From: Krasilnikovia cinnamomea
GTDB taxonomy: Bacteria; Actinomycetota; Actinomycetes; Mycobacteriales; Micromonosporaceae
Length of the DNA stretch: 64,000 nt
NCBI RefSeq assembly: GCF_004217545.1
Contig: NZ_SHKY01000001.1
Location: forward strand, 6,820,001-6,884,000
Direction of reading: 5' to 3'
Numbering within the stretch: position 1 is the stretch's first letter; the number at the start of each line of letters is the position of its first letter. Of this stretch, positions 1-12,100 are shown piece after piece. Under the pieces are notes generated by a model. That model did no database searches. It was given only the letters and a program-made list of their open reading frames with translations, and was not told the DNA's origin. The position numbers and the translations under genes are program-made.

Positions 1-3000
1 GGCTCGCCGGGGTGATCGGTGGGCGCCGGTTGGCGGCGGTGGTGCACACGGCGGGTGTGTTGGACGACGGTGTGGTGTCGTCGTTGACGCCGGAGCGGTT
101 GGGTGCGGTGTTGGCGCCGAAGGTGGACGCGGCGTGGCATCTGCATGAGCTCACCAGGGATCAGCCGTTGTCGGCGTTTGTGGTGTATTCGTCGGTGTCC
201 GGGGTGATGGGTGCGGCGGGTCAGGGTAACTACGCGGCGGCGAACAGTTTCCTGGACGGGTTGGCCGCGTACCGTCGTGGTCTGGGGTTGCCGGCGGTGT
301 CGCTGGCCTGGGGCGCCTGGGCGCCCGGCGCGGGCATGACCGCCGCCCTGGACGCCGCGTCGCTCGAGCGCATGGAACGCTCCGGGATGCCGCCGCTGCC
401 ACCCGCCCTCGGCCTGGCCCTGTTCGACGCGGCCGTCACCGTCGACGCGGCCCTCGTGGTGCCGACCCGGCTGGTCACCGGAGCCGGCCCGGCCCCGTTC
501 GCGGGCGCCGTCCCCCCGATGCTGCGCGGCCTGGTCCGCACCCGCCGCACCGCGGCCGCCGGCGACCGGATCACCGGCAAGCTGCGGCAGCTCAACCCGG
601 CCGAACAGGCCCGGGCCGTGCTGCGGCAGGTCCGCGCCGAGGCGGCCGCCGTGCTCGGCCACGCCTCCGGGCAGGCCGTCGACCCGGAGCAGGAGTTCCG
701 CCAGCTCGGCTTCGACTCCCTCACCGCGGTCGAGCTGCGCAACCGGCTCAGCACCGCGTTCGGGCTGACCCTGCCCGCCACCCTGGTCTTCGACTACCCG
801 ACCCCGCGCGGGCTCGCCGAGCACCTGAACGCCGAACTGTTCGGCGGCCGGCACGCCGACGAGGGCGACGCGGTCCCGGTCCTCGACGATCCCGTGGCGA
901 TCGTCGGCATGGCCTGCCATTTCCCCGGCGGCGTCCACTCCGCCGACGACCTGTGGCAGTTGCTGGCCGACGGGCGCAGCGCGATCGGGCCGTTCCCCAC
1001 CGACCGGGGCTGGGACCTGGCGATGCTCGGCGGCGACGGCGCGGGCCGCAGCGTCACCCGGCACGGCGGCTTCGTCGACGGCATCGCCGACTTCGACCCC
1101 GGATTCTTCGGCATCTCGCCGCGCGAGGCGCTGTCCATGGACCCGCAGCAGCGGCTGCTGCTGGAGACCGCGTGGGAGGCCATCGAGCGCACCGGCATCG
1201 ACCCGGCGGCGCTGCGCGGCAGCCGTACCGGGGTGTTCGTCGGGGCCGGCGGCGCCGACTACGCGCACCTGCTGCTGAACTCGCTGCAGAGCATGGAGGG
1301 CTACACCGGCACCGGAACCTCGCCGAGCGTCACGTCGGGGCGGCTGTCGTACACCCTGGGGCTGGAGGGACCGGCCATGACGATCGACACCGCGTGCTCG
1401 TCGGCGCTGGTGGCGATGCACCTGGCCGCGAACGCGCTGCGCGGCGGCGAATGCTCCCTGGCGCTGGCCGGCGGCGTGCAGCTGATGTCGGGCCCGGGTG
1501 CGTTCATGGAGTTCACCCAGCAGGGCGGGCTGGCCCCCGACGGCCGGTGCAAGCCGTTCTCCGACAGCGCCGACGGTACGGCCTGGTCCGAGGGCGTTGG
1601 CGTGGTCGTGCTGGAACGGCTCTCCGATGCGCAGCGCCACGGCCACGAGATCCTCGCCGTGCTCAAGGGCTCGGCTGTCAATCAGGACGGCGCGTCCAAC
1701 GGGCTCACCGCCCCCAACGGGCCGTCCCAGCAGCGGCTCATCCGGCAGGCCCTGGCGGGCGCCGGGCTGCGGCCGTCCGACGTGGACGCGGTCGAGGCGC
1801 ACGGCACGGGCACCGTGCTCGGCGACCCGATCGAGGCCCAGGCGCTGCTGGCCACGTACGGCCAGGACCGCGACGCGCCGCTGCTGCTCGGCTCGGCCAA
1901 GTCGAACCTCGGCCACACCCAGGCCGCCGCCGGGGTGGTCGGCGTCATCAAGATGGTGCAGGCGCTGCGGCACGGCGTGCTGCCCGCGACCCTGAACGTC
2001 ACCGAGCCGACCTCACACGTCGACTGGAGTGCCGGCAAGGTCGAGTTGCTGACCGGGCGGCGGGACTGGCCGAGCGCCGGGCGCCCCCGCCGCGCCGGTG
2101 TCTCCTCGTTCGGCATCAGCGGCACCAACGCCCACCTCATCCTCGAGGAGGCGCCACCGGCGCCGCCCCCCGCCCCGGTCGCCGAGCCCGCGGTGGTCGT
2201 GCTGCCCGTGTCGGCCCGCACCGAGGCCGCCCTCACCGCCCAGGTCGATCAGATCCGCGCGCTCGCCGCCGACACGCCGCCGCTGCACCTCGGCCACTCG
2301 CTGGTCGCGGGCCGCTCGGTGTTCGACCACCGGGCGGTGCTGCTGTCCACCGCGGACGGGCTGAGCGAGGCCGCGCGGGGCGTGGCCGCCGACCGTCCGC
2401 TGGCGGTCCTGTTCACCGGCCAGGGCGCCCAGCGCGCGGGCATGGGCCGGGAACTGTACGCCCGGTTCCCCGCGTACGCCCGCGCCTACGACGAGGTCGC
2501 CGCCCGGCTCGGCACGGCCCTGACCGACGACCCCGGCAAGCTGGACGGCACGGGCCACGCCCAGCCCGCCATCTTCGCGCTGGAGGTCGCCCTGTACCGG
2601 CTCGTCGAGTCGTTCGGGGTCGTCCCCGACCGGCTGGCCGGGCACTCCGTCGGCGAGATCGCCGCCGCGCACGTGGCCGGGGTGCTGTCCCTGGACGACG
2701 CGTGCACCCTGGTGGCGGCCCGGGCCCGCCTCATGCAGGCGCTGCCGGCCGGCGGAGCCATGGTGGCGCTGCGGGCCACCGAGGACGAGGTACGCCCGCT
2801 GCTCACCGACGCCGTCTCCCTCGCCGCGGTCAACGGCCCGGACTCGGTCGTGATCGCCGGTGCCGAGCAGCCCGTCCTGGACCTCGCCGCGTACTTCCGG
2901 TCCCGCGACCGCCGGACCAGCCGGTTGCGGGTCAGCCACGCGTTCCACTCGCCGCTGATGGAGCCGATGCTGGCGCCGTTCCGCGCCGTGGTGAGCGGCC

Positions 3001-6000
3001 TGTCGTTCGCGCCGCCGGCCGTGCCGATCGCCGCCACGGGCGACGTCACCGACCCCGAGTACTGGGTGCGGCACGTGCGCGACACGGTCCGGTTCGCCGA
3101 CTCGGTGCGGGCGCTGGCCGCCGACGGGGTCACCGCGTACCTGGAGCTCGGCCCGGACGGGGTGCTCGCGGCGCTGGCCGCCGCGCTGGTGCCGGACGGT
3201 TCGGTCGTCGTGCCGCTGCTGCGCAAGGACCGGCCGGAGCAGGCCTCGGCCCTGACCGCGCTGGCCCGCCTGCACGTGGCCGGGGTCGGCGTGGACTGGG
3301 CGCCCGTGTTCACCGGCACCGGGGCGCGCCGGGTGGAGCTGCCCACGTACCCGTTCCAGCGGGAGCGGTTCTGGCCCACCCCGGGCGCCGCCCGCGGTGA
3401 CGTCTCCGGTCTGGGCCTGGCCGCCGCCGGGCATCCGCTGCTGGGCGCGGCGCTGCCGGTGCCGGGCGGGGACGGGCTCGCCCTGACCGCCCGGCTGTCG
3501 GTCGCGGCCCAGCCCTGGCTGGCCGACCACGTGGTGCACGACCGGATCACCTTCCCGGAGACCGGCTTCGTGGAGCTGGCGCTGCACGCCGCCGACCGCA
3601 CCGGCTGCGACCGCATCACCCGCCTGACCGTCACCACACCCCTGATCTTCGGTACGGGCGCGGCGGCCGACCTTCAGGTCTGGGTGGGCGCCCCGACACC
3701 CGAGGGCACCCGCACGGTCACGATGCACGCCCGGCCCGCCGGCTCCGACCAGGACTGGACCGCCCACGCCACCGGCGAACTCGCCCCGGGCACGTCCGCC
3801 GGTGCCACCGTGGCGTGGCCGCCCGCCGGCGCCGAGGCGGTGCCGCTGGACGACCTCCACCCCGAGGGCCTGGACTACGGGCCGGCGTTCCGTGGGGTGC
3901 GGGAGCTGTGGCGGCGCGGCGACGAGACGTTCGCCGAGGTCGCCCTGCCCGACGACGTCACCGACGCCGACCGGTACGGCCTGCACCCGGCCCTGCTCAG
4001 CGCGGCCGTCCAGGCGGCGGGCCGCGACGGCCTGCCCGTCGACTGGCATGAGGTGAGCCTGCACGCCTCCGGCGCCCGGGTGCTGCGGGTCCAGGTGTCC
4101 CCGGCGGCCCCGGACAGCATCGGGGCGGCGGAGGCGCCGCCGGAGGCGGTGTCCATCTCGGCGGTCGACCCGGACGGCGCCCCGGTCCTCTCGGTAGCCT
4201 CGGTGTCCCTGCGCCCGCCCGTGGCGCCGCGGGACGCCACCGACCCGCACCGCACCGATCCGCTGCTGCGCCTGGACTGGGCCCCCGCCACGGTCGGCGA
4301 ACCGGTGCCGGGCACCTGGACCGTCCTCGGACCGGACACTGTCGGCTTCGGCGCGCCGAGCGTGGCGTCGCTTGCCGACCTCACCGACGTGCCCGACTTC
4401 GTGCTGCTGCCGGTGCTCGGTGAGCCGGGCGCCGACGTCGCCGGGGCCGCGCACGAGCTGACCGCCCGCACCCTGGACGTGCTGCGGCAGTGGCTGACCC
4501 AGGACCGGTTCCACGACTCCCGCCTGATCGTCGTGACCCGGCGCGGCCTGGACCGGGACCTGGCCGCCGCGCCCGTGCTCGGCCTGGTGCGCAGCGCCCA
4601 GTCGGAGCAGCCCGGCGCGGTCCTGCTGGCCGATGTGGACGACGCTGCCGAGTCCGTGCGGGCGTTGCGGGCGGTGCCCGGGCTGACCGACGAACCCCAG
4701 GTCGCGGTCCGCGACGGCGTCGTCCACGTGGCCCGCCTGGTCCCGGTGGACGCCGCAGCCTCGCCGGGCGGCGACGACCACGTGGACCCGACCCCGGCCG
4801 CCCGGGACTGGAACCCGGACGGCACCGTACTGATCACCGGCGGCACCGGTGGCCTGGGCGCCGAACTGGCCCGGCACCTGACCGGGCGCGGCGTCCGCCA
4901 CCTGCTGCTGGTGTCGCGCCGGGGACTCGACGCGGACGGGGCCACGCAGCTGCGGGCCGAACTCGCCGCCCACGGCGCCACGGTCACGGTCGCGGCCTGC
5001 GACGTCGCCGACCGGGAGGCGGTCGTCGCCCTGGTGAAGGCCGTACCGGCGGAGCACCCGCTGACCGCGGTGGTGCACACCGCCGGTGTGCTCGACGACG
5101 CCACGATCGGCTCGCTCACCGCGGCGCGGCTGACCGCGGTGCTGCGGCCCAAGGTGGACGGCGCCTGGCACCTGCACGAGGCCACCGAGGACCTGGACCT
5201 GGCCGGGTTCGTGCTGTACTCGTCGGTCGCCGGGGTGCTGGGCGCCGGGGGCCAGGGCAACTACGCCGCCGCCAACGCGTTCCTGGACGCCCTGGCCGGG
5301 TACCGGGCCTCGCGGGGGCTGCCCGCGACGTCGCTGGCGTGGGGTCCGTGGGACACCACCGGCATGGCCGCCGGGCTGGGCGGGCGCACGGATCTGCCGC
5401 CGCTGAGCGTGCCGGGCGGCCTGGCCCTGTTCGACGCGGCGCGCGCCCGCACCGAGCCGCTGCTGGTCGCCACCCGGCTCGCCGCGACGGCCGCGCCCGG
5501 CCTGGCCGTCCCGGCGCTGCTGCGCGGTCTGGTCCGGGCGCGGCGGCGCGCGGCGGGCGGCCAGACCTCCGGTGACGGGCTGCTGCGGCGGCTGGCGGCG
5601 ATGGACGCGGGGGAGCGGGCCGGTTTCCTGGTCGAGCTGGTCCGCGCGCACGCGGCCGGGGTGCTGGGCCACGCCACGCCCGACGGGGTCGACGCCGACC
5701 GCGAGTTCCGCCAGCTCGGCTTCGACTCGCTGAGCGCGGTGGAGCTGCGCAACAGCCTCAGCGCGGCCACCGGGCTGCGGCTGCCCGCCACCCTGGTCTT
5801 CGACTACCCGACCGCGACCGTGCTGGCGGGTCACCTCGCGGCCGAGCTGTTCGGGGCCGCCGAGCGCGGCCCGGCCATCCTGGACGAGCTCGACCGGCTG
5901 GAGGCGGCGCTGTCCGCCAGCTCCCGGCAGGACCTGGACTCGGCCGGGGTGGCGGCCCGGCTGCGCGAGCTGATCACCCGGTACGCGGGGACCGGCGAGC

Positions 6001-6107
6001 AGGCCACCGACGACTCCGCGACGGTGGCCGACCGCATCCAGGCGGCCAGCACCGCCGACATCCTCGCTTTCATCGACAACGAACTCGGCCGCGGTAACCA
6101 GCGTTGA
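1..6107 (+). CDS. Type I modular PKS, 5' partial: KR-ACP end of one module, then KS-AT-DH(inactive)-KR-ACP
   Basis: The left edge cuts this gene; the first whole codon is at 3. Visible first are the C-terminal half of a B-type KR (VLDD motif, catalytic Tyr codon 231) and an ACP (Ser codon 717). A full module follows: KS (Cys codon 1395 in TACSSA), malonyl-type AT (GHSVG Ser 2646; HAFH 2937), DH, KR (GGTGGLG near 4840, VLDD, Tyr near 5262) and ACP (Ser 5727). The DH looks dead: HxxxGxxxxP reads HVVHDRITFP, with Gly replaced by Asp, and the catalytic Asp is Ser (LLSAAVQ, codon 3999). The module should therefore leave a hydroxyl. The last ~85 residues form a C-terminal docking region, so the chain is handed to the next protein, which starts 23 nt downstream. 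Gene identity is firm; the stereochemical and DH calls are inferred from motifs. Confidence 0.95.
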   Translation, partial: LAGVIGGRRLAAVVHTAGVLDDGVVSSLTPERLGAVLAPKVDAAWHLHELTRDQPLSAFVVYSSVSGVMGAAGQGNYAAANSFLDGLAAYRRGLGLPAVSLAWGAWAPGAGMTAALDAASLERMERSGMPPLPPALGLALFDAAVTVDAALVVPTRLVTGAGPAPFAGAVPPMLRGLVRTRRTAAAGDRITGKLRQLNPAEQARAVLRQVRAEAAAVLGHASGQAVDPEQEFRQLGFDSLTAVELRNRLSTAFGLTLPATLVFDYPTPRGLAEHLNAELFGGRHADEGDAVPVLDDPVAIVGMACHFPGGVHSADDLWQLLADGRSAIGPFPTDRGWDLAMLGGDGAGRSVTRHGGFVDGIADFDPGFFGISPREALSMDPQQRLLLETAWEAIERTGIDPAALRGSRTGVFVGAGGADYAHLLLNSLQSMEGYTGTGTSPSVTSGRLSYTLGLEGPAMTIDTACSSALVAMHLAANALRGGECSLALAGGVQLMSGPGAFMEFTQQGGLAPDGRCKPFSDSADGTAWSEGVGVVVLERLSDAQRHGHEILAVLKGSAVNQDGASNGLTAPNGPSQQRLIRQALAGAGLRPSDVDAVEAHGTGTVLGDPIEAQALLATYGQDRDAPLLLGSAKSNLGHTQAAAGVVGVIKMVQALRHGVLPATLNVTEPTSHVDWSAGKVELLTGRRDWPSAGRPRRAGVSSFGISGTNAHLILEEAPPAPPPAPVAEPAVVVLPVSARTEAALTAQVDQIRALAADTPPLHLGHSLVAGRSVFDHRAVLLSTADGLSEAARGVAADRPLAVLFTGQGAQRAGMGRELYARFPAYARAYDEVAARLGTALTDDPGKLDGTGHAQPAIFALEVALYRLVESFGVVPDRLAGHSVGEIAAAHVAGVLSLDDACTLVAARARLMQALPAGGAMVALRATEDEVRPLLTDAVSLAAVNGPDSVVIAGAEQPVLDLAAYFRSRDRRTSRLRVSHAFHSPLMEPMLAPFRAVVSGLSFAPPAVPIAATGDVTDPEYWVRHVRDTVRFADSVRALAADGVTAYLELGPDGVLAALAAALVPDGSVVVPLLRKDRPEQASALTALARLHVAGVGVDWAPVFTGTGARRVELPTYPFQRERFWPTPGAARGDVSGLGLAAAGHPLLGAALPVPGGDGLALTARLSVAAQPWLADHVVHDRITFPETGFVELALHAADRTGCDRITRLTVTTPLIFGTGAAADLQVWVGAPTPEGTRTVTMHARPAGSDQDWTAHATGELAPGTSAGATVAWPPAGAEAVPLDDLHPEGLDYGPAFRGVRELWRRGDETFAEVALPDDVTDADRYGLHPALLSAAVQAAGRDGLPVDWHEVSLHASGARVLRVQVSPAAPDSIGAAEAPPEAVSISAVDPDGAPVLSVASVSLRPPVAPRDATDPHRTDPLLRLDWAPATVGEPVPGTWTVLGPDTVGFGAPSVASLADLTDVPDFVLLPVLGEPGADVAGAAHELTARTLDVLRQWLTQDRFHDSRLIVVTRRGLDRDLAAAPVLGLVRSAQSEQPGAVLLADVDDAAESVRALRAVPGLTDEPQVAVRDGVVHVARLVPVDAAASPGGDDHVDPTPAARDWNPDGTVLITGGTGGLGAELARHLTGRGVRHLLLVSRRGLDADGATQLRAELAAHGATVTVAACDVADREAVVALVKAVPAEHPLTAVVHTAGVLDDATIGSLTAARLTAVLRPKVDGAWHLHEATEDLDLAGFVLYSSVAGVLGAGGQGNYAAANAFLDALAGYRASRGLPATSLAWGPWDTTGMAAGLGGRTDLPPLSVPGGLALFDAARARTEPLLVATRLAATAAPGLAVPALLRGLVRARRRAAGGQTSGDGLLRRLAAMDAGERAGFLVELVRAHAAGVLGHATPDGVDADREFRQLGFDSLSAVELRNSLSAATGLRLPATLVFDYPTATVLAGHLAAELFGAAERGPAILDELDRLEAALSASSRQDLDSAGVAARLRELITRYAGTGEQATDDSATVADRIQAASTADILAFIDNELGRGNQR

Positions 6108-6114
6108 CCGCGAC

Positions 6115-6122
6115 AAGAAGGG
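6115..6122 (+). promoter_or_regulatory. Ribosome binding site that decides the start of the thioesterase PKS
   Basis: AAGAAGGG lies 8 nt before GTG 6131. The frame is open back to a TTG at 6104 that overlaps the previous stop. The 6131 start gives the standard docking-helix opening (SDEEKLVEYLKWVTADL) and has this SD, so it is preferred. Confidence 0.6.
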
Positions 6123-6130
6123 CAACGGAC

Positions 6131-9100
6131 GTGTCGGACGAAGAGAAGCTCGTCGAGTACCTCAAGTGGGTCACCGCGGACCTGCACGAGACCAGGCAGC
6201 GGCTGGAACGGGCCGAGGCGTCCGCGCACGAGCCGATCGCGATCGTGGGCATGGCCTGCCGCCTGCCCGGCGGGGTCCAGTCGCCGGAGGACCTGTGGCG
6301 GCTGGTCAGCGGCGACCGCGACGCGATCACGTCGTTCCCCGGCGACCGGGGCTGGGACCTCGGCGCCCTGGCCGGTGACGACGCGGGGCGCAGCGCCACC
6401 CTGCAGGGCGGCTTCCTCTTCGACGCCGCGGACTTCGACGCCGAGTTCTTCGGCGTCTCCCCGCGCGAGGCCCTCGCGATGGACCCGCAGCAGCGGCTGC
6501 TGCTGGAGACCTCGTGGGAGGCCCTGGAACGGGTGGGCCTCGACCCGAGGTCGCTGCGCGGCAGCCGCACCGGCGTGTTCGTGGGCACCAACGGGCAGGA
6601 CTACGGCCACGTGCTGATGATGTCCGGCGAGGACGTCGAGGGCCACGCGGGCATGGGCACGGCGGCCAGCGTCATGTCGGGCCGGGTCGCCTACGCTCTC
6701 GGGCTGCGCGGTCCCGCCGTCACGATCGACACCGCCTGCTCGTCGTCGCTGGTGGCCCTGCACCTGGCCGGGCAGGCGCTGCGCGGCGGCGAGTGCACCC
6801 TGGCCCTGGCCGGTGGGGTCACCGTGATGAGCACCGCCGCCGGGTTCGCCGGGTTCACCCGGCAGGGCGGCCTCGCCCCCGACGGCCGGTGCAAGGCGTT
6901 CTCCGACGACGCGGACGGCACCGGCTGGTCCGAGGGCGTCGGGGTGCTGGTGCTGGAGAAGCTGTCCGACGCGCGGCGGCTCGGCCACCGGGTCCTGGCC
7001 GTGGTCAAGGGCTCCGCCACCAACCAGGACGGCGCGTCCAACGGCCTGACCGCCCCCAACGGCCCCGCCCAGATCCAGGTGATCAAGGCGGCGCTGGCGC
7101 GGGCCGGGCTCACCGCGTCCGAGGTGGACGCCGTGGAGGCGCACGGTACCGGCACGGTGCTCGGCGACCCGATCGAGGCCCAGGCGCTGCTGACCGCGTA
7201 CGGGCAGGAGCGCACGGTGCCGCTGCGGGTGGGCGCGGTCAAGAGCCACCTCGGGCACACCCAGGCCGCCGCCGGGGTGGCCGGGGTGATCAAGATGGTG
7301 CAGGCGTTGCGCCACGAGGTGCTGCCGCGCACCCTGCACGTCAGCCGGCCGTCGTCGCACGTGGACTGGTCGGCGGGCGCGGTGCGGCTGCTCACCGAGG
7401 CGGAGCCGTGGCCCGCCACCGACCGTCCCCGCCGGGCCGGGGTCTCCGCGTTCGGGGTCAGCGGCACCAACGCGCACGTGATCCTGGAGGAGGCGCCCGC
7501 GCCGGAAGCCATGGCCGGGCCCGGGGCGGGTGCGCCCCGGTTCGTGCCGTGGGCGGTGTCGGCGCGCTCCGCGGCGTCCCTGGACGCGCAGCTCGACGCG
7601 CTGCGAACCGCCTTCGATGGTGGTGAACGGACGACCGACCCGCTCGACGTCGGATACTCGCTGGCCACGACCCGTACCCTCTTCCCGCACCGGGCCGTGC
7701 TCGGCGCCGGGCCGGACGGCGTCGTCGAGCTGGCGCGGGGCGTGGCCGCGAAGCGGCCGGTCGGCGCGCTGTTCTCCGGGCAGGGCGCGCAGCGGCTCGG
7801 CATGGGCCGGGAACTGGCCGGACGTTTCGGCGTGTTCGCCGCCGCGCTGGAGCAGGTCTGCGCGCACCTCGACCCGCTGCTGCCGCGCCCGCTGCGCGAG
7901 GTGATGTGGGGTGACAGCCAGGCGGAGCTCGACGAGACGGGCTGGGCGCAGCCCGCGCTGTTCGCGGTCGAGGTGGCGCTGTTCCGGCTGGCCGAGTCGT
8001 GGGGCGTCACCGTCGCGCACGTGCTCGGCCACTCCGTCGGGGAGATCGCGGCCGCCCACGTCGCGGGCGTGCTGTCGCTGCCCGACGCGTGCCGGCTGGT
8101 CGCGGCGCGGGCCCGCCTCATGCAGGCGCTGCCCCGGGAGGGAACCATGGTGGCCGTCCAGGCCACCGAGGCCGAGATCCGCCCGCTGCTGACCGGCGAC
8201 GTCGCCGTCGCCGCGGTCAACGGCCCCGACGCGGTGGTGATCTCCGGCCGCGAGGACGCGGTGCTGGCCGTCGCGGCCCGCTTCGAGCGGACCAAGCGGC
8301 TGGCCGTCTCGCACGCCTTCCACTCGCCCCTGATGGACCCGATGCTCGACGACCTGCGGTCGGTGGCGGCCGGGCTGACCTACCACGAGCCCACGATCCC
8401 GATGGTGTCCACGGGCGACGTCACCGAACCCGGCTACTGGGTCCGGCAGGTACGCGATCCCGTACGGTTCGCCGACGGCGTCGCCGCCCTGGTCGCGGGG
8501 GGTGCGACCGCGCTGGTCGAGGTCGGCCCCGACAGCACCCTCGCGGCGCTCGCCGCGCACCTCGTACCCGACGGCACGGTCGTCACCCCGCTGCTGCGCA
8601 AGGACCGCCCCGAATCCGAGGCGGTGGTCGCCGCCCTCGCGACCCTGCACGTCGCCGGGGCCGGGGTCGAGCTCGCGGCGTTCTTCGCGGGCACCGGCGC
8701 CCGCGTCGTGGAACTGCCCACGTACCGCTTCGACCACCGGCGCTACTGGCCGTCCGGCACGGCCGCGTTCGGCGTCGGCGCGGCGGGCCTCGGCGTCGCC
8801 TCGGCCGGGCATCCGCTGCTGGGCGCGGCGGTGACCGTCGCCGGGTCCGGCGACCTGGTGCTGACCGGGCAGCTGTCGCTGCGTACCCACCCGTGGCTGG
8901 CCGAGCACGTGGTGGGCGGCGCGGTGCTGTTCCCCGGCACGGGCTTCCTGGAGCTGGCGGTACGGGCCGCCGACCTGGCCGGCCACGACCGGATCGAACA
9001 CCTGACCCTGGCCGCGCCGCTGGTGCTGCCCGCCGACGAGCCGGTCACCGTGCAGGTCCGGGTCAGCGACGGCAGGGTCGGGGTGTACGCGCAGGCGGCC

Positions 9101-12100
9101 GGCGAGTGGGTGCCGCACGCCACGGGCGAGCTGACCACCGGCGAGCGGGTCGCGGCGTTCGACGTGACCGCCTGGCCCCCGCCCGGCGCGGAGCCCGTAC
9201 CGCTGGACGGCTTCTACGACCAGCTCGCCGAGCACGCGCGACTCGCCTACGGCCCCGCGTTCCAGGGGGTACGGGCGGTGTGGCGGCGCGACGGGGAGGT
9301 GTTCGCCGAGGTCGCCCTGCCCGACCGGGTCGCCGGTGCCGCGTCGTTCGGGCTGCACCCGGCGCTGCTGGACGCCGCGCTGCACCCCATCGTGTTCCTC
9401 GGCGAGCAGAGCAAGGGGCTGCCCTTCGCGTTCGGCGGGGTGTCGTTGCACACCACCGGGGTGTCCGCGCTGCGGGTCCGGCTGTCCCCGCTGCCCGGCG
9501 GCGCCGTCGCGGTGACCGCCGTGGACCCGGTCGGGGTGCCGGTGCTATCGGTCGAGTCGCTGGAGCTGCGGACCACCTCGGCGCGGGCGGCGCGGCCGCT
9601 GCCCGCCGCGTTCCGGGTGGACTTCTCGCCCGCCCAGCTCGCCGCCGAGCCGTTCCACGGCCGGTGGGGTGTGGTCGGCGTCGACGAGTTCGACCTGGGC
9701 TTCGCGGTCCACTCGGCCGGGCAGACCGTCACCGCGTACGGCGACTCGCTGGCCGGGGCGCTGGTCGACGGGGTCGGCGCACCGGAGGTGTTCCTCGTGC
9801 CGCTGGCCGCCGACCCCACCGCCGGCCCGGCCGTGGCGGCGCACACCCTGACCGCGTACGCGCTGGCCGTGGTGCGGGAGGCCGTCGCGGACGACCGGTT
9901 CGCGGACACGCGCGTCGTCTTCGTCACCAGCCGCGCGGTCACCCTGCCCGGCGAGACCGAGGTGGATCCCGCCGCCGCCGCGGCGGCCGGGCTGGTCCGC
10001 TCGGCGCAGTCCGAGCACCCGGGCCGGTTCCTGCTGGTCGACATCGACCGGGCCGAGGTGTCGCCCGGACTGCTGCCCGCCCTCATCACCGGCGACGAGC
10101 CACAGGTCACGATCCGCGACGGCGTCGCCTACGTGCCGCGCCTCGTACCGATCACCGGCGAAGCGCCGCAGCCGCGCACCTGGCCCGCGGACGGCACCGT
10201 ACTGATCACCGGCGGCACCGGCGGTCTCGGCGCCGAGCTGGCCCACCACCTCGCCGCCCAAGGGGTGCGGCACCTGCTGCTGGCCGGTCGCCGCGGCGCG
10301 GACGCGCCCGGCGCGGCCGCGCTGCGGGCCCGGCTGGGCGACGCGGGGGCCCAGGTGACGTTCGCGTCCTGCGACGTGTCGTCGCGCGCGCAGGTCGACG
10401 AGCTGATCGCCGCGGTCCCGGCCGCGCACCCGCTGACCGCGGTGATCCACGCCGCCGGGGTGCTCGACGACGGCCTCGTGACGTCGCTGACCCCGCAGCG
10501 GGTGGACACCGTGCTGGCCGCCAAGGCGGACGGCGCGTGGCACCTGCACGAGGCCACCCGCGGCCTCGACCTGGAGGTCTTCGCCCTGTACTCGTCGGTG
10601 GCGGGCATCATGGGCGGCGCCGGGCAGGGCAACTACGCGGCCGCCAACGCGTTCCTCGACGCGCTGGCCGAGCTGCGCCGGGCGCACGGGCTGCCGGGCA
10701 CGTCGATCGCGTGGGGGCCGTGGGAGCCGGTGGCGGGGATGACCGCCGAGCTCAGCGCCGCCGCGCGGGAACGCATCGCCCGCTCCGGCTTCCCGCCGAT
10801 GAGCGCGGCACAGGGCCACGCGGCGTTCGACGCGGCGGTGGCCGCCGACCGCCCCACCATCGCCGCGCTGAACCTCAGCGCCGCCGGGGCGCGCTCCGCG
10901 CAGGGCCAGGTGCCGCCGCTGCTGCGCAACCTGGTCGCGGGCGGCGCGCGGCCGCTGGTGCGCACCGGCCGCGCCGCGGCCACGGTCCGCGACCGGCTGG
11001 ACACCATGGACGGTACGGCGAAGCGGACGTTCCTGCGGAACCTGATCGCCGAGTACGCCGCGAAGCTGCTCGGCCACGCCGACCCCACCGCGATCGACGC
11101 GGAGCGTGACTTCCTGGAGCTCGGGTTCGACTCGCTGATCGCGGTGGAGCTGCGCAACCAGCTGTCCGACGCGCTGAGCCTGCGGCTGCCGACGTCGATC
11201 GTGTTCGACAGCCGCACCCCGGCCGGGTTCGCCGAGTGGCTGCTGGGCGAGCTGGCCGGTGCGGCACCGGGCGGCGCCGCCGCGCCGGGCGCCACCCGGA
11301 CGGTGGCCGCCGGGGAGACCGTGCACGAGCTGTTCCAACAGGCGGTCCGCGACGGCCGGGCCCTCGCCGGGCTGCGCCTGCTGTCGGCGGTCGCGGCGCT
11401 GCGCCCCAGCTTCGACTCCCCGGCCGAACTGGAGGACCTACCCGCCGCGGTCACCCTCGCCGAGGGCTCCCGGCAGCCGCGGCTGATCTGCGTCAGCTCG
11501 CCCGGCGCCAGCGCCGGGGTGCACCTGTACGCGCGGGTGGCGGCCCACCTGCGCGGCAAGCGGCACGTGTCCGCCCTGCCGCTGGTCGGCTTCGCGCCGG
11601 GGGAGCCGCTGCCCGCCACCACCGAGGCGGCCGGCCGGGTCGTCGCCGAGAGCGTGCTGCACGCCTCGGAGGGCGACCCGTTCGTCCTTCTCGGACACTC
11701 GTCGGGCGGCACCCTCGCGTACTTCGCCGCGGGCATCCTGGAACAGACCTGGGGGGTACGGCCGGAGGCGGTCATCATGCTCGACACGTTGAGCCTGCGC
11801 TACGACGACAGCGAGAACATCAACTTCGACGCGACCTCGACGAACTACTTCTCCAGCATGGATTCGCCCGCGGTCAGCATGAACAGCGCCCGGCTGTCGG
11901 CGATGGCCCACTGGTTCGTGAAGATGACCGGCATCGGTGACGAGCCGACCGTGCCGAAGCTGATGATCCGCTGCACCCGGGAGGTCGACGGCACGGACTT
12001 CGAGACCTCGTCGGGGATCGCGGTCGCGGTGCCCGCCGACGAGGTCCGGGAGATCAAGACCGACCACATGTCCATGGTGATGGAGGACTCGGCGCTGACC

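Noticed and set aside
2013..9451. Long minus-strand frames opposite the TE-proximal PKS genes
   Set aside because: Low-complexity translations; opposite strand fully explained by PKS domains.
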